Positions 1-9,060 of a DNA stretch of 51,105 bases are shown piece after piece. Origin of the DNA: CAYMLL01 sp964390645 (GTDB lineage: Bacteria > Planctomycetota > UBA8108); NCBI GenBank assembly GCA_964390645.1, contig CAYMLL010000016.1, positions 1-51,105 on the forward strand, given 5' to 3'. How positions within the stretch are numbered: position 1 is the first letter of the stretch; each line of letters opens with the position of its first letter. The notes under the pieces are model-generated. The model was not told the origin of the DNA, did not search any database, and saw nothing but the letters and a program-made list of their open reading frames with translations. Made by a program: the position numbers and the translations under genes.

Positions 1-2
1 AC

Positions 3-239
3 GCGGTCCTGCGATCGACGTCGCCCGCGGTCGTCCTCACGACCTTCACGACCCTCGCGGCGTTCGGGACGCTGGCGTTCTCGTCGACGCAGGGGCTGGC
101 GTCCGTCGGCGTGCTCTGCACGCTCGGCGTCTCGTCGTGCCTGCTCGCATCTCTGGTCGTGTTGCCGGCGGTGCTGGCGCTGGAAGGGGAGGCCGGTGGG
201 GACGGCGGCCGGGATGAGAAGGCAGTGGTTCGGGAGTGA
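3..239 (+). CDS. MMPL/RND-family transporter, C-terminal end (partial)
   Basis: This frame is open from the left edge and stops at TGA 237-239; the start lies outside the window. The roughly 78 visible residues form two hydrophobic segments joined by a short loop (TTFTTLAAFGTLAFSS, then GVLCTLGVSSCLLASLVVLPAVLAL), followed by a short charged tail. That is the pattern of the last two transmembrane helices of MMPL/RND exporters, where a Gly-rich turn and a final LPALL-like motif end the protein. Such proteins sit in the inner membrane and move lipids or other hydrophobic molecules using the proton gradient. A LolA-like carrier lies 2.5 kb downstream on the same strand, and this pairing recurs in lipid-export loci, but the gene between them is unrelated. 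The substrate cannot be told from this fragment. Confidence 0.75.
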   Translation, partial: AVLRSTSPAVVLTTFTTLAAFGTLAFSSTQGLASVGVLCTLGVSSCLLASLVVLPAVLALEGEAGGDGGRDEKAVVRE

Positions 240-242
240 GCC

Positions 243-2513
243 ATGGGTGTGGTCAGGAAGGACGCTGTGAAGGGTTCGGGACCGAAGGGGCGGACCACCT
301 GCTCCGGCGATCGCACACGCGAGCCGCCAGGATCCGGATCGCCTGCGTGCCGACATGCTGCTGCGCTCCTGCCCGCGGGGCACGAAGGCGGAGTATCCGT
401 CCGTCACGAGAATTCGTCGCGTCGGCGAATCATCCTCGCCTGCCTGTCTCTTCTTGCCGTCTGGAGCGTGAGCTGCGAGCGGGACGACACGGCCGCTATC
501 CCTGGCGTCGGGTCCGGGCAGAGGGCGGACGTCTTTCCGGGCGAGGAGTGGACGTCCGTCTCCGTGTCGGAGGCCGGTATGCTCGAGACAAAGCTCGTGG
601 TGGCGCGTGACTTCGCGCTTCGCGGCGGTGGCTCCGGGCTCGTCACTCGCGGGGGGCGTCGCGTGTTCTCGTGGGGCGACATCCACCGGAGATTCGACCT
701 GAAGTCGACGACGAAGTCCTTCGGCGCCGGTGCCCTGGCCCTCGCCGTCGCTGACGGAAAGCTGGAGCTCGACGACATCGCCCGAGATCATCACCCGATG
801 CTCGGCGTCCCGCCGGGATCGAACGCTGCGACTGGCTGGCTCGCCCGGATCACCGTGCGTCACCTGGCGAGTCAGACGGCGGGCTTCGACAAGTCCGGGG
901 GCTACACGGAGCTCCTTTTCGAGCCCGGAACGAGGTGGGCGTATTCCGATGGCGGGCCGAACTGGCTCGCCGAGTCCATCACGCTGCTCTACCGTCGTGA
1001 TCTGCATGAGCTGATGCACGAGCGTGTCTTCGCTCCGCTCGGTATCGACGAGCGCGATCTCACGTGGCGAAGTAACCGATATCGTCCGACAGAGATCGGA
1101 GGCGTCGCGCGGCGCGAGTTCGGTGCCGGAATTCACGCCAGCGTCGACGCGATGGCCCGTTACGGCCTGCTCTGGCTGCGCAACGGCCGTTGGAATGGAA
1201 GGCAGCTCCTTCCAGCGAGCTTCGTCGGGCGAGCGGTGAGGACCGACGATGCCGTGCGCAGGGTGCCGGTCGTCGATCGGGCCCACTACCACGACGCCTC
1301 GCGTCACTACGCTCTTCTGTGGTGGAACAACCAGGACGGGAAGCTGTCACGTGTGCCGCGCGACGCGTACTGGTCCTGGGGGCTCCACGAGAGCCTGATC
1401 GTCGTCATTCCGAGTCTCGACCTGGTCGTCGCTCGTGCCGGCAAGCAGGGATGGCAGTCGGGGTGGGGCGCCGACTACGAGACCGTCCGTCCCTTCCTGG
1501 AGGCGCTGGTCGACTCGGTCGTCGAGCGGCCGAGGTGGGCGGGTGGCGGACCGCCGTATCCGCCGTCCAGGATCGTGCGTTCTCTGAAGTGGGCCGCCCC
1601 GTCGAGCGTCGTCCGCGAGGCGAGGGGCAGCGACAACTGGCCGACGACCTGGGGAGACGACGACTGCCTCTACACGGCGTACGGCGACGGTCGGGGTTTC
1701 GAGCCGCACGTGCCGCAGAAGCTCAGTCTCGGTCTGGCGCGCGTCTGTGGTACCCCGTTGGCGCCGGGGGGCGAGAACCTCCGCTCTGCCGGCATCGAGG
1801 CTCGCGGCGACGGGGCCCGCGGCCGCAAGGCGAGCGGGATTCTCATGGTCGACGGCGTCCTCCACGTGCTCGTGCGCAATGCCGGGAACTCGACGATCTC
1901 GATCTCGAGTGATCGCGGCGAGACCTGGCGGAACGTCGGGTGGAGCTTCGATACGAGCTTCGGGTACCCGACCTTCCTCAACTTCGGGAAGAACTATGAT
2001 GGCGCGCGTGACGACTTCGTCTACGTCTTCTCGCACGACAACGCCAGCGCGTACGAGGCGGCCGACCGCATGGTCCTGGCGCGCGTGCCGAGGGCGCGCA
2101 TCGGCTCGAAGGACGCTTACGAGTTCTTTGCCGGGATGCCCGCCGGGGGCGAGCCTCGGTGGTCGCGAGACGTGGCCGAGCGTGCTGCGGTCTTCGAGAA
2201 TGCCGGTGGCTGCTACCGCTCCGGGATCTCCTACAACCGGGGGCTGCGTCGCTACATCTGGTGCCAGATTCTGCCGCCGAGGGGAAGGGGACCTCGATTC
2301 GAGGGCGGCTTCGGGATCTACGACGCAGCCGAGCCGTGGGGGCCGTGGACGACGCTGTTCTTCACCGAGAGCTGGGACATGGGGCCTGGGGAGACCAGCC
2401 ACTTTCCGACCAAGTGGATGAGCGCGGACGGCCTGGAGATGCACCTCGTGTTCTCGGGGAACGACTGCTTCTCGGTGCGGAAGGTGAGCGTGGAGCCGGC
2501 GGCGTCGCGCTGA
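243..2513 (+). CDS. Serine hydrolase (beta-lactamase fold) fused to a DUF4185-like domain, probable lipoprotein
   Basis: The frame is open from ATG 243, three bases after the upstream stop, to TGA 2511-2513 (756 aa). The first ~58 residues look non-native. A signal-like segment starts only at RRRIILACLSLLAVWSVSC (Cys about residue 78), so the real start may be later, but I see no ATG or GTG in frame close to it. Residues ~110-440 form a class C beta-lactamase/penicillin-binding-like domain with SxxK as STTK (S155-K158) and a YSD triad (Y234-D236). The third motif is probably in WSWGLHES. Residues ~448-752 match the DUF4185 type: paired Trp/Asp/Gly motifs, GGCYRSGISYN, and YIWCQ followed by a final ETSHFPTKW block. 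The N-terminal domain probably hydrolyses an ester or peptide; the C-terminal domain may be a beta-propeller that binds glycan. Both assignments are from motif reading only. Confidence 0.8.
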   Translation: MGVVRKDAVKGSGPKGRTTCSGDRTREPPGSGSPACRHAAALLPAGHEGGVSVRHENSSRRRIILACLSLLAVWSVSCERDDTAAIPGVGSGQRADVFPGEEWTSVSVSEAGMLETKLVVARDFALRGGGSGLVTRGGRRVFSWGDIHRRFDLKSTTKSFGAGALALAVADGKLELDDIARDHHPMLGVPPGSNAATGWLARITVRHLASQTAGFDKSGGYTELLFEPGTRWAYSDGGPNWLAESITLLYRRDLHELMHERVFAPLGIDERDLTWRSNRYRPTEIGGVARREFGAGIHASVDAMARYGLLWLRNGRWNGRQLLPASFVGRAVRTDDAVRRVPVVDRAHYHDASRHYALLWWNNQDGKLSRVPRDAYWSWGLHESLIVVIPSLDLVVARAGKQGWQSGWGADYETVRPFLEALVDSVVERPRWAGGGPPYPPSRIVRSLKWAAPSSVVREARGSDNWPTTWGDDDCLYTAYGDGRGFEPHVPQKLSLGLARVCGTPLAPGGENLRSAGIEARGDGARGRKASGILMVDGVLHVLVRNAGNSTISISSDRGETWRNVGWSFDTSFGYPTFLNFGKNYDGARDDFVYVFSHDNASAYEAADRMVLARVPRARIGSKDAYEFFAGMPAGGEPRWSRDVAERAAVFENAGGCYRSGISYNRGLRRYIWCQILPPRGRGPRFEGGFGIYDAAEPWGPWTTLFFTESWDMGPGETSHFPTKWMSADGLEMHLVFSGNDCFSVRKVSVEPAASR

Positions 2514-2739
2514 GACGTGGGACACCACGGAGGACACGTCAGAAGTCTGACGCCGCCCGCGAGCCTCTGACATGTTGACGGTCTGTCGTCGGGTGGGCCG
2601 GGGTGGACCAGGTCCTGGCGGCGTGGACGGCGGCGGCCGCGGCCAGGGGCCGGGCGAGTCGCGCCGCGATCTCGCCAACACACACTTGCCGTTCTCCTGC
2701 CGCGGCAGGATGATGGGGGCTCAACGCAACGAGACTCTC

Positions 2740-3480
2740 ATGAATCGACCATCTCGCCTTGCTTCGCTGTTTCTCGTCGTCCTGCCCGGTGTCGCTGTCG
2801 CGGAGGGTGAGGAGGCTGCTCCCGTTCCCCGCGTCGCTTCCGCGGAGGAGACGGAGGCCTGCCTCGCCGAGCTTTCCCGGCGCGCCGAGGGTGTGAAGTC
2901 TCTGCGCGTGCGCTTTCGCCAGGAGAAGAAGCTCCGGCTTCTTCGCCGCCCGCGCGTGTCCACCTGCGAGCTGGTCTTCGCCGGCGGCAAGCTTGCGGTG
3001 ACGACGACCGGTCGCAAGGGGAAGGTCGAGAGTCGGCTGCTGCTGAGCGATGGCGAGCTGAAGATCCTCTATCCCTCTCTGTCGCGCATGGAGGTCTTTC
3101 CGGCGAGCGATGATCCGGCGAAGCTCGGTGGAGCGGCCGCGGGGAGGAGGATGAGCATGCCGCTCTTCACCGGTGACTGGAAGGGGCTGAAGAAGCTCTA
3201 CACGATCGTCATGAGGGTGACGCCGACGGATGAGGCGGGTCGGCCGCTCCGCGAGCTACAGCTGACGCCGAAGGATACCGAGGCCCCGGTGCGCAGGGTG
3301 ACCCTGTCGCTTGTCGACTACCGCGTCCGCGAGTACGTGCAGGAGGAGCGCAACGGTGACCGCGTTCGCATGCAGGTGCTCGAGTGGCGCAGGAACGTCG
3401 ATGTGCCCCCGAAGACCTTCGAGCTGCGTGTGCCTCCGAAGACGAAGATCGTCCGCGTTGTGCCGGAGCCGTCGTCGTGA
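2740..3480 (+). CDS. LolA-like outer-membrane lipoprotein carrier family protein
   Basis: I chose ATG 2740 (246 aa) because it directly precedes a good signal peptide (MNRPSRLASLFLVVLPGVAVAEG). An in-frame ATG at 2710 would add ten polar residues. Neither has a strong Shine-Dalgarno site. The mature part shows the LolA/LolB-like half-barrel pattern: a helix with LSRRAEGVKSLRVRFRQEK, then alternating strands (LVFAGGKLAVTT, SRLLLSDGELKILYPSLSRMEVFP), an insertion with SMPLFTGDWKGLKK, and further strands ending FELRVPPKTKIVRVVPE. Family members carry lipoproteins or other lipids across the periplasm. The MMPL-type transporter at the left edge could be a partner, but 2.5 kb and an unrelated hydrolase separate them. 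The stop is TGA 3478-3480, and the next start, 492 bases on, is not translationally coupled. Confidence 0.72.
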   Translation: MNRPSRLASLFLVVLPGVAVAEGEEAAPVPRVASAEETEACLAELSRRAEGVKSLRVRFRQEKKLRLLRRPRVSTCELVFAGGKLAVTTTGRKGKVESRLLLSDGELKILYPSLSRMEVFPASDDPAKLGGAAAGRRMSMPLFTGDWKGLKKLYTIVMRVTPTDEAGRPLRELQLTPKDTEAPVRRVTLSLVDYRVREYVQEERNGDRVRMQVLEWRRNVDVPPKTFELRVPPKTKIVRVVPEPSS

Positions 3481-3972
3481 GGCTGTCGTCGTGAGGCCGG
3501 CCTCGTGCGGAGTCCGTGGGCTCTCGGGGCCCGGGAGCTCCGTCCGGCTCAGGCTCAGGCACGGCTTCGTCGACGCCCCCGTTCGTCTCGATCGGGTAGT
3601 CCAGCTGGTCGGCGGAGCTGTCCCGACGGTCCACTTGCAACGTCGCGTGCTCCGCGGCGGGGGCAGCGGCGGACTCGGCGACGCGAAGGTCTTCCGGCCT
3701 GTCGAGGGGGGCGGTCTTCACGGCGCCGAATGCTGACGATCGGGGACGCCGGAGCCACGGGGGAAGGGTTCGCCCGCGGCTCCCGGTCGTTCTCCTGCGC
3801 CGCTTCCTCTCACCCGGCGCACCGGATCGTCCCTTCTCTGCGACCCGCCGCTCATTCCGGAGAACTCCATCCTTTCCTGGTTGCCGTCCCTCGGTATCAT
3901 CAGCAGTCGGTTCATCCACCCCGTCACCGAGCCCAACGCACGCGCCGCCTCGCGGGGCGCCCACGGAGATCC

Positions 3973-6900
3973 ATGCGCACGTCGACCGACCCTCGGGCAG
4001 TAGACCGCATCCTCGTCAGGGGGGGCCTTTGCGCTCTGATCGCCCTGACGACCTTTCCGTGCCCCTCGAGCCTTGCGGAGGATCTCGTCCTCGTGCCGCG
4101 CCTGTCGGCGTGGAGCTATCTGCGAGGGCTGCAGGAGGCGTCGACACCGGATCTCGGCGCCTGGCGTCAGCTTGATTTCGACGACGGTGGCTGGAGCCTC
4201 GGCGATGGCGCGTTCGGCTACGGTGACCCACCCTACGGCACGGATCTCAGCGCCCAGGAGCCGCCGATGCGCGGGGCCTACATGTGCATTTTTCTGCGTC
4301 GGACCTTCGAGGTCGTCGACGACCTCGAGTCGCTGATCCACTACGAGCTGCGTGGGGACTACGACGACGGCTTCATCGCGTGGATCAACGGAGTCGAGGT
4401 GCTGCGTGTCGGTATGAGGGGAAGCGTCGGCGATGAGGTGACGATCGACGACGATGCACGGCGCTCGCACGAGTCGGGAAGCTACGAGACCTTCCTGTTG
4501 CCCGACCCGGCGGAGTATCTCGTCCCGGGCGTCAACATGCTCGCCGTGCAGGCGTTCAACACCTCGCTGTCGAACACTGACTTCAAGATCGATGTCGAGC
4601 TCGTCGACCCGTTCGGTCCCGATCGCACGCCACCGAGGTCCGTCGTCGTCGTGCCTTCGTCCGGAACGACGGTCCGGAGCCTTCGCCAGATCGAGGTCAC
4701 CTTCAACGAACCTGTGACCGGCATCGATGCGGTCGACCTTCGCGTCGGCGGTCGACGCGCGATGCGAGTTCTCGGGCTCGACGCCGGTCCCTATGTCTTC
4801 ACCTTCGATGAGCCCGTACCCGGCCGCGTCGTCGTCGAGTGGGTGGCGGATCATGGGATCACCGACTTCGCCGAGAAGCCGAATGCGCTCGAAACGCAGC
4901 CGTGGGTGTACACGCTCGATCCGCAGGCTCCGCTTCCGGACCTCGTGATCAGCGAGCTTCTGGCGTCCAACCGCGGCGATCTCGACGACGAGGACGGCGA
5001 CTCGACCGACTGGATCGAGATCCACAACGACGGCGAGAGCGTCATCGATCTCGTGGGATACTCGCTCAGCGACGAGAGGAGCGTCCCGGGGCAGTGGGTG
5101 TTTCCGCGCGTCTTGCTCGAGCCCGACGCGCGCCTCGTCGTCTTCGCCTCGGGCAAGAACCGTCGTGACGCCGCCGACGAGCTGCACACGAGCTTCCGGC
5201 TCGACGCGGGTGGCGAGTATCTCGGGCTCTTCGCGCCCGAGTCGCCCCGTGTTCCGGTTCGGGAGTTCGACGAGTTTCCCGAGCAGCGATCGGACTACTC
5301 CTACGGTGTCACCGAGGACGGCAGGCTCGGGTACTTCGCGGAGACGACTCCCGGAAGCGCCAACAGCCAGGTGGTGCTTGCCGACTTCGTCGAGGACCTC
5401 CGCTTCAGCGTCGAGCGGGGAATCTACGACGAGGCGCAGACGCTCGAGATCACCACGGCGACGCCCGACGCGACGATCCTGTACACGCTCGACGGATCCG
5501 AGCCTGGAGTCGGAAGCGGTGAGGTGTACGACGGGCCGATCGTCATCGCCGGAACACCGTCGCGAGCCACGGTGACGCTGAAGGCGGTCGCGGTCCGCGA
5601 CGGATTCCTTCCCTCGGGCGTCGAGACCCACTCGTACGTTTTTCCCGTACACGTGCTGACCCAGCCGAACAATCCGGCAGGCTTTCCGACCCGCTGGGGG
5701 GCGGCACCGGCGGTCGACTACGAGGTCGATCCTCAGATCGTCAACGATGAGCGCTACACCGATCTGCTCCTCGCGGGCCTCGGCCTTTGCCCGAGGGTTT
5801 CGAGCGGCGCGACGAGCGCCGACATCTTCGGTTCGCGCGGGATTTACTCGAACTCCACCGGCGAGGGCGTTGCCTGGGAGCGTCCGTGCTCTGCGGAACT
5901 GATCCACCCCGACGGCTCCGATGGCTTTCAGATCGACTGTGGCGTCCGCATCCTCGGCGGCGCCAGTCGCGACCCGTCGAAGTCGCCGAAGCACTCCTTT
6001 CGACTGCTGTTCAAGGGCGACTACGGGCCGACGCGTTTGCGCTACGATCTTTTCGGGGACAGTGACGTTGACAGCTTCGACACGCTCGTCCTGCGGGCGA
6101 ACTACAACAATTCGTGGATCCACTGGGATTCCGGTCAGCGTGGACGCGGCATGATGGTCCGGGATCAGTGGCTCAAGGACTGCCTTCGCGACATGGGTCA
6201 GGAGACCACGCACGGGAGCTTCGTCAACCTCTACGTCAACGGGCTCTACTGGGGCGTCTACAACCTCGTCGAGCGTCCGAGCGCCCCCTTTGCCGCCGAC
6301 CACATGGGAGGGGAGAAGGAGGAGTACGACGCGCTCAACTCCGGGCAGGCGGTTGACGGCGACCTCCGCGCATGGAACAGCATGCTCTCCGCCGTGCGCG
6401 GGGTCGGCAGTGACAACGCGCGCTTCCTCGCTCTGCGGGATCACCTCGACGTCGACAACCTGATCGACTACATGATCGCCAACTACTACGGCGCCAATCA
6501 CGACTGGGACAATCACAACTGGTATTCTGCGCGACGTCGAATCGACGGGGGACAGTGGCGCTTCTTCAGCTGGGACGCGGAGCGAATCCTCGAGGGTATT
6601 TCGGACAACCGCACCAACGAGCGACAGAGCGGCAAGCCCACCGATGTGCACCATACCCTGCGCGCCAACCAGGAGTACCGTGTCGCGTTCGGGGATCGGG
6701 TCCATCGCCATCTCTTCGGGAGCGGCTCGCTGACGCCCGACGCCGCGACTGCCCGCTTCCTCGCGCGGACGGACGAGGTCGATCGGGCCGCCGTCTCCGA
6801 GTCGGCGCGCTGGGGGGACTACCGGCGTGACGTGCACTCGTCTCGCAACGGACCCTACGAATTCTATCGCCACGATACCCACTGGCTGCGCGAGAAGCAG

Positions 6901-8994
6901 CGGCTGCTGACGACGTACTTCCCGCGGCGAACCCAGGCGCTCCTCGCGAGTCTCGAGCGTGTGGGGCTCTATCCGCGTGTCGACGCGCCGGTCTTCAGCG
7001 ACAACGGCGGGATCATCGACGGAGCGCTGGAGCTCGCGATGACGCTGGAAGAGGGTCAGGACGGAATTATCGTGTACACGCTCGACGGCAGTGACCCGCG
7101 CGTCTTCGGCAGCGGCGAGGTCTCCGGGAGCGCGATGGAGTACGCGGAGCCGATCCGGCTGACGCAGTACGTCGTCGTCAAGGCGCGGACGCTCGATGGC
7201 GAGGTCTGGAGCGCCCTCCAGGAGGCGGTGTTCACGCGCCCGGCGGTCTTCGAGAGGCTTCACGTCAGCGAGATCATGTACCATCCGATGGACGGCCGAG
7301 CCTTCGAGTTCATCGAGCTCCACAATGCCGGCGATGAGACCATCGATCTCTCCGGAGTGACGATCGGCGGCGCGGTGGAGCTCACCTTCGCTCCCGGCGC
7401 GAGCATCGCGGCCGGTGCGCACGTGGTTGTCGTCGCGGACGTCGCCGTCTTCTCGACCCTCTACCCCGACGTGTCGGTCGCGGGGGCCTTTCGTGGAAGC
7501 CTCGGGAACGGCGGCGAGAAGATCACCGTTCGGGACGCGGAAGGTCGCAGGATCGTCTCCGTCGAGTACGACGACGAGGGCTTCTGGCCGCTCGAGGCGG
7601 ACGGATTCGGCCGCTCGTTGGTCCTCGATGATCTCGATCGGGACCCGGACGACCCACGCGCCTGGCGTGGCTCCACCCTGGCGCTCGGCTCACCCGGCGC
7701 TGCCGACGGTCCACGGCTCGCCGGTGAGGTGCGCATCCACGAGATCGTCGACACGTCGGACCCGACCAGCTCCGGCATCGAGCTCCATGGCTCCGGTGAC
7801 CGCGCTGTCGAGCTCGGGGGGTGGTTTCTCAGCGACAGCCGTCAGAACGTCGCCTCTCTGCGGAAGTTCGTGTTGCCGGGCGACTCGTCGGTCTCTCCCG
7901 GTGGCTTCCTGTGGGTCGCCGAGTTCGACCTGATCGGCGCCTTCGCGCTCGATCCGGGAGGCGGCGAGGTCTTTCTCAGCGCCTTTGACGAAGACGGGCT
8001 GGCGTCGCGTATCGTCGTCGCGCGCTACCGTCCGACGATCCCGGGGACCTCCTCTGGCGTGCACGAGACCTCCACCGGGCTCGTGTTCACGGTGCTGGGC
8101 GATCCGACTCCGGGCGCGGAGAACTCGGAGCCGTTCGTGTCGGACGTCGTCATCAACGAGATCATGTACCACCCGGTGTCCGTGGCGCCGGGCGTTGACG
8201 GAGTCGAGTGGCTCGAGCTTCACAATCAGGGTGCCGATGATCGCCGGCTCTTCGTCGACCGGCTCGCGAGCGGGTGGGTGCTCGACGGGCTGCGTTCCCC
8301 GGACGACAGCGGCGACTTCGCTTTTCCCGAGGCGGCGACGGTATCCGCGGGGGGCTTCCTGCTGCTCGTTGCGAGCGACCCCGAGGTTTTTCGCGCGATG
8401 CACGAGGTGCCGGATGCCACACCCATCGTCGGTCCCTTCGGCGGCGGGCTCGCGAACGACGGCGAGCGCCTCGCGCTGCGTCTGCCGCTCGGTGACGACG
8501 TGTCGAACGTCGTCTTCGCGGAGCTCGATGGGGTGCGCTACAACGATCGCGCCCCGTGGCCGGTCGAGCCCGACGGCGCGGGCCCTTCGCTGGAGCGCCG
8601 GCGTGCGGAGGGCTACGGTGGCGAGATCGAGAGCTGGGGCGCGTCGACGGTCGACGGAGGCTCGCCCGGTCGTTCCAACACGCTGAGCGTGCCGCCGCAG
8701 GGGGGACGGCGTCTTCCGGGCGACATCAACGAGGATGGTGCGCTCAACCTGACCGACGCGGTCAACGTTCTCGGACTGCTCTTTCAGGGCGATGCGCGAG
8801 TGCTTCCCTGCGGCGACGGCACGATCGAAGCGCCGGCGAACGTCCGTCTGCTCGACGCCAACGGCGACTCCGACGTCAACCTTTCCGACGCGGTCTCCCT
8901 GCTGAATCACCTCTTTTCCGGGGGCCCGCCGCATGCGCTCGGGAGCGCTTGCGTCGAGATCGAGGCGTGCTCGGATCGGTGTGAGGGGCCATGA
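3973..8994 (+). CDS. CotH1: giant secreted CotH-kinase / lamin-tail-domain protein with dockerin-like C-terminus
   Basis: The start ATG 3973 is preceded by GGAG at a good distance and opens a signal peptide (residues 1-~37, ending PSSLAED). The frame is open further upstream, but that sequence does not look like protein. Domains by rough residue: galactose-binding-like module 47-212 (DYDDGFIAWINGVEV); Ig/Big-like 216-316; lamin-tail domain (LTD) 322-466 (DWIEIHND); chitobiase C-terminal-like 478-558 (ILYTLDGSEP); CotH kinase ~623-995 (LYVNGLYWGVYN, WDAER at 867); a second chitobiase-like module 1006-1086; three more LTDs 1095-1243, 1253-1385 and 1392-1573 (HVSEIMYHP, VVINEIMYHP); and a paired Ca-binding dockerin-like repeat from 1582 (DINEDGALNLTDAV, DANGDSDVNLSDAV) with a Cys-rich tail. 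It is predicted to be exported. CotH proteins are known secreted atypical kinases. The substrate is unknown, and no cohesin is visible here. Confidence 0.88.
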   Translation: MRTSTDPRAVDRILVRGGLCALIALTTFPCPSSLAEDLVLVPRLSAWSYLRGLQEASTPDLGAWRQLDFDDGGWSLGDGAFGYGDPPYGTDLSAQEPPMRGAYMCIFLRRTFEVVDDLESLIHYELRGDYDDGFIAWINGVEVLRVGMRGSVGDEVTIDDDARRSHESGSYETFLLPDPAEYLVPGVNMLAVQAFNTSLSNTDFKIDVELVDPFGPDRTPPRSVVVVPSSGTTVRSLRQIEVTFNEPVTGIDAVDLRVGGRRAMRVLGLDAGPYVFTFDEPVPGRVVVEWVADHGITDFAEKPNALETQPWVYTLDPQAPLPDLVISELLASNRGDLDDEDGDSTDWIEIHNDGESVIDLVGYSLSDERSVPGQWVFPRVLLEPDARLVVFASGKNRRDAADELHTSFRLDAGGEYLGLFAPESPRVPVREFDEFPEQRSDYSYGVTEDGRLGYFAETTPGSANSQVVLADFVEDLRFSVERGIYDEAQTLEITTATPDATILYTLDGSEPGVGSGEVYDGPIVIAGTPSRATVTLKAVAVRDGFLPSGVETHSYVFPVHVLTQPNNPAGFPTRWGAAPAVDYEVDPQIVNDERYTDLLLAGLGLCPRVSSGATSADIFGSRGIYSNSTGEGVAWERPCSAELIHPDGSDGFQIDCGVRILGGASRDPSKSPKHSFRLLFKGDYGPTRLRYDLFGDSDVDSFDTLVLRANYNNSWIHWDSGQRGRGMMVRDQWLKDCLRDMGQETTHGSFVNLYVNGLYWGVYNLVERPSAPFAADHMGGEKEEYDALNSGQAVDGDLRAWNSMLSAVRGVGSDNARFLALRDHLDVDNLIDYMIANYYGANHDWDNHNWYSARRRIDGGQWRFFSWDAERILEGISDNRTNERQSGKPTDVHHTLRANQEYRVAFGDRVHRHLFGSGSLTPDAATARFLARTDEVDRAAVSESARWGDYRRDVHSSRNGPYEFYRHDTHWLREKQRLLTTYFPRRTQALLASLERVGLYPRVDAPVFSDNGGIIDGALELAMTLEEGQDGIIVYTLDGSDPRVFGSGEVSGSAMEYAEPIRLTQYVVVKARTLDGEVWSALQEAVFTRPAVFERLHVSEIMYHPMDGRAFEFIELHNAGDETIDLSGVTIGGAVELTFAPGASIAAGAHVVVVADVAVFSTLYPDVSVAGAFRGSLGNGGEKITVRDAEGRRIVSVEYDDEGFWPLEADGFGRSLVLDDLDRDPDDPRAWRGSTLALGSPGAADGPRLAGEVRIHEIVDTSDPTSSGIELHGSGDRAVELGGWFLSDSRQNVASLRKFVLPGDSSVSPGGFLWVAEFDLIGAFALDPGGGEVFLSAFDEDGLASRIVVARYRPTIPGTSSGVHETSTGLVFTVLGDPTPGAENSEPFVSDVVINEIMYHPVSVAPGVDGVEWLELHNQGADDRRLFVDRLASGWVLDGLRSPDDSGDFAFPEAATVSAGGFLLLVASDPEVFRAMHEVPDATPIVGPFGGGLANDGERLALRLPLGDDVSNVVFAELDGVRYNDRAPWPVEPDGAGPSLERRRAEGYGGEIESWGASTVDGGSPGRSNTLSVPPQGGRRLPGDINEDGALNLTDAVNVLGLLFQGDARVLPCGDGTIEAPANVRLLDANGDSDVNLSDAVSLLNHLFSGGPPHALGSACVEIEACSDRCEGP

Positions 8995-9060
8995 GTCCCT
9001 TCTCTGGTGCTCGCCTTGAACGACCACTGACTGACCGTCGTCCGCCAGGAGGCTGCCGCG

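Noticed and set aside
3718..7422. Open minus-strand frame of over 1200 codons opposite CotH1
   Set aside because: GC-rich codons make long antisense frames common here. The translation is Arg/Val/Asp-rich without motifs, while the plus strand encodes clear CotH and lamin-tail domains.
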